From CAWBRT01 sp963696525 (GTDB taxonomy: Bacteria; Acidobacteriota; Terriglobia; Terriglobales; Acidobacteriaceae): 64,000 nt of DNA. The first letter of the stretch is position 1, and each line of letters opens with the position of its first letter. Below the pieces are notes generated by a model. The model saw nothing but the letters and a program-made list of their open reading frames with translations, searched no databases and was not told the origin of the DNA. The stretch is taken from assembly GCA_963696525.1 (NCBI GenBank), contig CAVOKO010000004.1:99309-163308 (forward strand), in the 5' to 3' direction. The position numbers were made by a program, and so were the translations under genes. Positions 58,680 through 64,000 of the stretch are shown piece after piece.

Positions 58680-60096
58680 ATCGACTCCTTTTTGACATCG
58701 ACGAATTCGCGAACGCCCGCTCGTGCCGTGGGTAGCGGCTCACGTTTCATGAGTTCGCGGAAGCTCTCTCGCGGCATGGGCGGCAACTCGCGGTGGATTC
58801 CCCATGCGTTCCAAGGTCCATAAACGACAGCCCGGGGCAGGCGCGGCACAATCCAGCGCATCAGCTTTCCCGCAAGCCGGTACAGCCACGGTCTCGCCAG
58901 CACGAATGCCAATACGGCCATGCCAATACGCTTGTGAGAGCGGCACTACCTTCTTGCGGACAAGCTCCTGGCGGAAGGCATACAACTCGTGATGCAGGTC
59001 GATCTTCACCGGGCAGACATCGGAACAGGAGCCGCAAAGGCTGGACGCAAACGGCAGGCTGCCATACTTCTGCGGGTCGCGTTGCGGCCCCAGCAGTGAG
59101 CCGATGGGGCCTGGAACCGTATAGCCATAGCTGTAGCCGCCGGAGCGGCGAAAGACCGGGCAGGTGTTCATGCAGGCGCCGCAACGGATGCAGCTGAGCG
59201 AGCGGCGGAAGGTTTCCTGCCCAAGAATGGCGCTGCGTCCGTTATCGACAATGACCACATGCAGTTCGCCGCCGCGCATTGGGCCGTGGAAGTGCGAGCT
59301 ATAGGTGGTGACCGGCTGGCCGGTCGCACTGCGCGCGAGCAGCCGGAGAAAAACGCCGAGATCCTTTGCCCGGGGCAGGATCTTTTCGACGCCCATGCAG
59401 GCGATGTGGATCGGAGGCAGGCTCGTGCCCATATCGGCGTTGCCTTCGTTCGTGCAGACGACAAATCCGCCGGTCTCGGCGATGGCGAAGTTGACGCCGG
59501 TGAGTCCGGCCTGCGCCGCCATGAACTTCTCGCGAAGATGGCCACGCGCGGCCTCGGTGAGATACTTTGGGTCGGAGGCGCCCTTTGTCGGTTCCGAGCT
59601 TCTCGTGGAAGAGCTCGCCGATGTCCTCCTTCTTGAGGTGGATGGCGGGGAGCACGATGTGGCTTGGCGGTTCGTGGCGGAGCTGCACGATGCGTTCGCC
59701 AAGATCGGTGTCCGTCACCTCGATTCCGCGCGCCTCCAGGTAGGGATTCAGGTGGCACTCCTCGGTCAACATCGACTTCGACTTCACCAGGCGGGTGATG
59801 CCTCGATCCGAGAGGATGCGATGAACGATCGCATTGTGCTCGGCGGCGTCGCGCGCCCAGTGGACCTGGATGCCGTTGGCGATAGCATTGCGCTCGAACT
59901 CCTCCAGATAATCGGCAAGGCGTGAGAGCGTATGCATCTTGATCGCAGCCGCCGTCTCGCGCAGCATCTCCCACTCCGGGATGCTTGCGGCTTGCCGGTC
60001 GCGCTTGAGGCGCACGAACCACAGCGCCTGATCGTGCCAGTGTACCCGCTCGTCATCGAGGACGAAGAGCGCCGCTTTCTCGGAGTGTCCGGTCAT
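58676..60096 (-). pseudogene. lutB: Lactate utilisation iron-sulfur protein LutB, two frameshifts
   Basis: The Fe-S electron-transfer subunit of LutABC, about 470 residues. The N-terminal half (AIKMHTLSRLADYLEEFERN; VKSKSMLTEECHLNPYLEAR; HIVLPAIHLKKEDIGELFHE) is in one frame up to about 59600. A second frame holds the ferredoxin-like clusters CIRCGACMNTCPVFRRSGG and CGSCSDVCPVKIDLHHEL, each giving four cysteines for 4Fe-4S. A third, after about 58925, carries the C-terminus (LARPWLYRLAGKLMRWIVPR) to a stop overlapping lutC. The ATG at 60096 overlaps the lutA stop as ATGA. Confidence 0.82.
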
Positions 60097-60846
60097 GAGA
60101 GCCTCGCTCCTTCCAGGATTTCCGCTACGTGCATGACACGCAGCGTGCATTTTCTCGGCGGCGGATGATGCCTTCCAGGTGCATAAGGCAGGAGACGTCG
60201 AAGCCGGTAATCACCTCGGCCCCTCCCCGCACGTGGTCGGCAATGCGGTCTCTGCCCATGAGCGATGAGACTGCCTCTTCGTTGACGGCAAAGGTACCGC
60301 CAAAGCCGCAACACTCGTCCGGGCGGGTGAGCTCGATCAGTTCGATTCCCTTCAGCTGAGCCAGGAGCTGGCGCACCTTGTTGAAGGGCGGCACCATTTG
60401 CTCGGAAGAGCTTGCCAGCCGCAATTCCCTGAGACCATGGCAGCTCATATGCAATCCCACTTTCAGCGGGAAAGTCGCCATCGACCTTCGTCACCCCGGC
60501 GATATCCACGAGATATTCGCAAAGTTCAAAGGTGTTGGCGCGCAGGTGGTCGAAGCCCGGCTTTCCCTCCAGCCATTGCGAGTAATGGTTGCGCACCATG
60601 GACACGCAGCTTCCCGACGGTGCCACCACGTGATCGTATTTGCCAAAGATCTTGAGAAACCTCTCGGCAAGCGGCCGTGTCTGTTCGGCACAGCCGGAGT
60701 TGGCCATGGGCTGGCCGCAGCAGGTCTGCTCTTCGGGGAACTCGACGTCGAGACCGAGCCGCCTCAGCACTCGGAGCGTCGGCAAGCCCGACCTGCGGGT
60801 ATAGCTGATCGACGTAGCAAGGGATAAAGAGACCTATTTGGGGCAT
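60093..60846 (-). pseudogene. lutA: Lactate utilisation protein LutA (CCG-domain Fe-S protein), frame-disrupted
   Basis: LutA/GlcF-like subunit, about 250 residues, first gene of the lutABC operon. It starts MPQIGLFIPCYVDQLYPQ. A second frame has LRRLGLDVEFPEEQTCCGQP and APSGSCVSMVRNHYSQW, the first Cys-Cys-Gly domain; a third has VGLHMSCHGLRELRL, ELTRPDECCGFGGTFAVNEE and ITGFDVSCLMHLEGIIRRR, the second CCG domain. Shifts near 60780, 60480 and 60160 are needed. All paired-cysteine motifs are intact. The stop overlaps lutB in ATGA. Confidence 0.8.
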
Positions 60847-61071
60847 TTTGTTCCTCGTGAGCTGAGTCGCAGCGCATCAGGAAACTTCAAACCGAAATGT
60901 ACTCGAGGCGGGCTGACCTGCGCACTGTCTCCAGCTTGTTGTTCTATTTGAATGAGACGAGTTGCACAGGAGTTGTAATAACGTCGGTCGAGGGGTGCTG
61001 GCTGGGGTGGCGGGCTGCTTCGTGATTCCGCCCAGGGTAGGCCGAAAAATAAGAGCACATTTACAATTTTT

Positions 61072-61102
61072 GTTGTTCGGTTTTGCTGGCAGCCGAAACA
61101 AC
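61072..61102. terminator. Possible hairpin downstream of the metallophosphoesterase
   Basis: GTTGTTCGG (61072-61080) faces CCGAAACAAC (61093-61102), a stem with one bulged base and a 12-base loop, located 8 bases past the metallophosphoesterase stop. On the minus strand it is not followed by a clean T run, so intrinsic termination would be weak. The 260-base gap here also must hold the lutA promoter, which I cannot pinpoint. Confidence 0.25.
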
Positions 61103-61109
61103 CAATACT

Positions 61110-62229
61110 TCACTCGAACTCAAGCACCACAATCTCGGGATTCGATCCCAGCCGCAGCGGCGGTCCCCAGGTTCCTGCTCCGCTCGAAGTGAAAACCTGC
61201 ATCTTCCCGATCCGGCTTAAGCCATACACAAACTGCCGGTAAATCCGCCGCGCCATCCAACTCCAGGGTATGAACTGCCCAAGGTGCGTATGCCCGGATA
61301 GCTGCAGAGAAACGCCCGCCGCCTCCGCGATTTCCGGATGGTCGGGCGCATGCGTCAACAGAATGCTCGCGCGGTCGCGATCCAAGCGGATGCCGTGCAG
61401 CACCGACGCAAGGTGCCCTTCCTGCGTCGCGTTCCGGTACGGCACGCCAACAATCTGCAAACCGTCCACTTCCACCTTCTCATTGCTGAGCACGCGCACT
61501 CCGGCCGCCGCAATGGCATGCAGATATTTGCTGTCGTCCCCAAATTGCTCATGATTTCCCGCGACAAAATACACGCCCTGTGGCGCCGATCAGCTCGTTC
61601 AGTGGCTCCGCTGCTCGCCCCGCGTCGATGGCCGTGCCATCATACAAATCACCGGCAATAAAAATCGCGTCCGGCTCTTCCCTCAAAATCTTCGCAACCA
61701 TGCGCCGCAGAAAACTGCCGTTTCGCACGTGCCCCAGGTGCACATCGCTGATCAGCGCCGCTCTTCGCCCGCGCCATGCCGGCCGGCAAGTTCGCAAGCC
61801 GCACCGTTGTTCGCGTGATTCGCGTCCAGCTTGCGTTGAAAACCCCGTAAAGTCCGGCCACTACTGCAGCACCGAACAGCAATTCCACGGTCCGATGGAA
61901 GTTCACGTCCAGCCCGGCCAGCCGCGCAACTCCGAAAATAATCCAGGAGGAAACCGCCGCCAGGAAAAGGAAAGCTCAGCAGGCCCACCCAAACCGCAGC
62001 AGCCCTGTAAAACGCGCGCAGGGCAGCATTTGTATAGCGAAAGGCAAGTAGCGAAGCGGCAACAAAGCTCACCGACAAAAAGCCGAGCACCAGTTTGATC
62101 CACAACGCCCCGGCGGTATCGCTTCCTGCGGGCGAAAATGTCCACGTCTCATAGAGGAAGAAGATGCGCCAAAAAAAGAACGGACTGAATGATTGCGATG
62201 AAACCGATTAAGCGTTTTCGTACTCGCAT
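61110..62229 (-). pseudogene. Membrane-anchored metallophosphoesterase, frame-disrupted
   Basis: Calcineurin-like phosphoesterase, about 373 residues if restored, of the YkuE/YaeI-like type with several N-terminal helices (RLIGFIAIIQSVLFLAH; IKLVLGFLSVSFVAASLLAF; VELLFGAAVVAGLYGVF). Metal-binding motifs come in order: ALISDVHLGHVRNG (D-x-H), IFIAGDLYDG (GD), FVAGNHEQFGDD (GNHE), ILLTHAPDHPEIAE and QLSGHTHLGQFIPW (GHTH), so all usual ligands are present. Shifts near 62170 (in a T run), 61960, 61770 and 61580 break the frame. Start ATG at 62229. Substrate unknown. Confidence 0.75.
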
Positions 62230-62807
62230 GGTGCATTAGATTCCCCAACCCGCCATTCGGACTGATGGAGTAATATTCGCCAAAAGTTGCATTTCTGGAT
62301 CTCTGCGGCGATGCAACCGTGTCTGTCAGTTTGTAGCTTTCATTTGTACATCCGGCAAGCGAGGGGAGCTCCAGCATTGTGAATCCCCCATTGCTCCTTG
62401 GTATCCGCGAAGGGCATCCTGTAAACGTCGCTTTTCATCCTTCAGTCGCACCGTGGTCCCGGTCTCCGGGGGTTGCAGTGGATTGCCACCGACGTAGATG
62501 TCGGCCTCAACCAGCGCTTTGAGCAGCCACAGGTGACCTTGAGATTCGCCACGACGGAGTGCGCCTTTAAAGACTGGCCACTTCGGACTTCGTTGGCCAG
62601 CGGCGATATCGAGGAGCACGACAGAGGCAAGCCAGACTCAGGGTCACCGATGCTGGTCGGAAAGCCGCCAGACCTTTTTGGGCCAGGCTAGCGTGCCATC
62701 GTAGGCGCCGGTGGACACCTTAACAGGCTGCGTGGGCCGGGAAACGGCGAATCTTCTTGCCCCCTTCATCGCTCGTCCCAAAAATCCGGCTTCGTGCAAT
62801 CGCATGG
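62230..62807. other. 578-base region without a confident gene
   Basis: Several overlapping frames are open here (for example a minus-strand frame ending at 62326 with GHLWLLKALVEADIYVGGNP), but none has a clear start or family. The stretch 62636-62680 resembles a sequence at 56434-56478, suggesting decayed repeated or mobile DNA. Confidence 0.4.
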
Positions 62808-63044
62808 CTAATGGTCGTCAACGCCACAAGTGCACCTCATTGGTCGCGGCGCAGTCCACTGGTCATAGTGCTCGGCACAGAGCCACCACTTGTGTCCGTC
62901 TTCGTCTTCGGGCGGCGGGTCGTCGTCAGGGTCCATGAGCATGAAGTCCACCGCGGGCTTACCGCAGATGCTGCCTGTCCGGTGGTCGGCTGGGACATAC
63001 TCACCATCCCTGAAACAGTCTACCCATTCACACTGATGCCTCAT
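62808..63044 (-). CDS. Small Cys-rich protein, probable zinc-binding
   Basis: 78 residues. Cysteines occur as CEWVDC near the start, ICGKPAVDFML in the middle, WWLCAEHYDQW and a terminal CTCG, spaced as in small zinc-ribbon or treble-clef proteins; the centre is very acidic (MDPDDDPPPEDEDG). GGAG about seven bases upstream of the ATG supports the start. It follows another Cys-rich frame by 13 bases on the same strand. Function unknown. Confidence 0.55.
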   Translation of the reverse strand: MRHQCEWVDCFRDGEYVPADHRTGSICGKPAVDFMLMDPDDDPPPEDEDGHKWWLCAEHYDQWTAPRPMRCTCGVDDH

Positions 63045-63057
63045 TGCTTATCTCCAG

Positions 63058-63267
63058 TCACAGCGAGATGTCTTGCACCTCGCCGCACCGTAGTCGGGTC
63101 TGATACACACTTGCGCAGTCGTCGCACAACTGCACCACGAAAGTTTCACCGTTCTCGGTAACTTGCACCGATGCCGTGGCTGGCTGTGTGCAGCGGCGCC
63201 ACACGATGTCGCAATACAGGTCGGCACCTTTGTATCGTTTGTCGCAACGGCGTGCGGAAAATGAAGG
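63058..63267 (-). CDS. Cys-rich open frame, start unclear
   Basis: An open frame reading RRCDKRYKGADLYCDIVWRR, then CTQPATASVQVTENG, then QLCDDCASVYQTRLRCGEV before its stop. The C-x4-C-like pairs and VQLCDDCA resemble the zinc-binding neighbour at 62808-63044, including an equivalent second half (CAEHYD versus CDDCASVY). The frame stays open upstream to about 63385 but shows no ATG, GTG or TTG start I trust, so the 5' end given is only the edge of the conserved-looking part. A frameshift upstream is possible. Confidence 0.35.
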   Translation of the reverse strand, partial: PSFSARRCDKRYKGADLYCDIVWRRCTQPATASVQVTENGETFVVQLCDDCASVYQTRLRCGEVQDISL

Positions 63268-63278
63268 AAGTCCTGCGG

Positions 63279-63512
63279 TTACGGTTTGAGTTGGGTCTCG
63301 GGCAGCTTCGACGTGCGCGGGCGTTCTAGCAGCCGCCGGTTTCGAAGGTTTCCGAGCAATTCGCCATTGCAGAATCGAAGAAATAGGTCATCGAGATTCT
63401 TCGGCAAATGTAGCTGGGCGCGAGAGCCGAGCCGATTGCGGACGCGCTCCAACTCGCTCAAGCCGGCAGGATCGTAATCGGGAACGCCACCGCTAATCTC
63501 TCGTCTTGCTTC
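63279..63512 (-). CDS. Short ORF with DYDPAGL motif, unknown
   Basis: A frame opening after a stop near 63513 and reading GGVPDYDPAGLSELERVRNR, then LHLPKNLDDLFLRFCNGELL. DYDPAGL recalls the acidic loop of TOPRIM-type domains (for example DUF2220/JetD), but the piece is short, lacks the preceding glutamate strand and has only a TTG at 63461 as possible start. It may be the C-terminal end of a larger, broken gene. Low certainty; no function is assigned. Confidence 0.2.
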   Translation of the reverse strand, partial: EARREISGGVPDYDPAGLSELERVRNRLGSRAQLHLPKNLDDLFLRFCNGELLGNLRNRRLLERPRTSKLPETQLKP

Positions 63513-63858
63513 TTAGGTACGCTAAAAGATGTTTGCCACTGATTCGTAGCATCTTCTTGCCTCGTTTGTACCGCTTCGTCTGCGTTCCCATATCAACGAT
63601 GCCCTTCATGCTTTGCATACGGCGGACGGCGGTGTCGTAGCTCACGTTCAGCAGCGCAGCAACCTCACTCGGCGTGTAGCGATTGTCCGGCTTCAATTCC
63701 ACGGTCTGTTTACGAGCACGCTGCTTAAAGCTGCGGCGACCGGGATGCACAAGTAGTTCGTATATGTCCTTGCCGACCTTGTGGAGGTCAATCTTGTCCC
63801 TTGTGTGGACGGTTGTCGACCGCAGGCTATGTAGCTCGTCTGGCTGCAAAATCTCCAT
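63493..63858 (-). CDS. Helix-turn-helix protein (excisionase/MerR-like)
   Basis: 121 residues with a C-terminal winged-helix-type segment: YTPSEVAALLNVSYDTAVRR, MQSMKGIVDMG and KMLRISGKHLLAYLRSK. This is the layout of excisionase or MerR-like DNA-binding domains (helix-turn-helix then a short hairpin and helix). The N-terminal half (LQPDELHSLRSTTVHTRDKI) is unique. Start ATG at 63858. Two copies of GTTTGTACTAG lie 15-37 bases upstream and may be its own operator. The sequence ends 142 bases beyond, so its upstream neighbour is unseen. Confidence 0.6.
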   Translation of the reverse strand: MEILQPDELHSLRSTTVHTRDKIDLHKVGKDIYELLVHPGRRSFKQRARKQTVELKPDNRYTPSEVAALLNVSYDTAVRRMQSMKGIVDMGTQTKRYKRGKKMLRISGKHLLAYLRSKTRD

Positions 63859-63872
63859 GTTCTGTAATACCG

Positions 63873-63895
63873 GTTTGTACTAGTGTTTGTACTAG
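63873..63895. repeat. Tandem 11-base direct repeat, possible operator
   Basis: GTTTGTACTAG occurs at 63873-63883 and 63885-63895, a 12-base period close to one helical turn. It lies just upstream of the HTH gene start. Autoregulation is a reasonable guess, not shown by the sequence. Confidence 0.4.
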
Positions 63896-64000
63896 CTTTC
63901 AGCGAAGAAGGCGAATCGTGCGAAATCTGAGAATACCACGGTGTAGGATTTTCAACAAGTTACTGACAGGAAAGGACTTACGGATGGACTTCCGAGTACG

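Overview
The window looks like a chromosomal segment of a soil bacterium, probably an acidobacterium. That assignment is an inference from gene flavour, not proven: two small basic or acidic proteins near 57.4-58.0 kb and two secreted phosphoesterases next to an outer-membrane protein resemble acidobacterial genes I know. No rRNA, tRNA or CRISPR array was seen.

Layout. (1) 0-12.7 kb is a metal-resistance island: a plus-strand Cu/Ag-type RND pair (cusB-cusA) converges on a minus-strand Co/Zn/Cd-type RND operon (small secreted protein, czcB, czcA, frame-broken outer-membrane factor). A Fur-family-like palindrome lies upstream of the second operon and a Tat-exported multicopper oxidase beyond it. 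(2) 13-18 kb holds a secreted phosphoesterase, a glycosylase fragment, a TM0106-family RecB-like/RNase H-like nuclease with one frameshift, and gene debris. (3) 18-20.3 kb is a TcmP / PolX-like nucleotidyltransferase / Gp37-Gp68 cassette. (4) 20.6-47.2 kb is a defence island of about 27 kb, with every gene on the minus strand. Read 5' to 3' it runs DUF6361-like protein, PLD nuclease, unknown, SNF2-type helicase, DrmD-like SNF2 helicase, DrmMI-like adenine methylase, a 2087-residue DUF1998 SF2 helicase with a probable C-terminal nuclease, a RelE-like/UvrD fusion, then an OLD-family nuclease and UvrD helicase (Gabija-like). Several junctions are ATGA or similar stop-start overlaps. The central four genes resemble a class 1 DISARM core (DrmD, DrmMI) in which one giant helicase stands where drmA and drmB would be; this is the best candidate for an undescribed system. 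(5) 47.6-52 kb has a GIY-YIG protein, a truncated NACHT NTPase, a pseudoknot-like sequence, and a phosphoesterase / small membrane protein / outer-membrane barrel cluster. (6) 52-64 kb is mostly metabolic: radical SAM protein, PhzF, DUF1801, glycerol kinase, methyltransferase, a lutABC lactate-utilisation operon, a membrane metallophosphoesterase, small Cys-rich proteins and an HTH protein with tandem upstream repeats.

Many genes are interrupted by single-base shifts while keeping conserved motifs in the shifted frames. The shifts are patchy: very dense at 37.3-40.6 kb and 58-62 kb, absent from 17.9-33 kb. This looks more like uneven sequence quality than decay, but I cannot prove it. Such genes are given as one span, usually under the formal type pseudogene.
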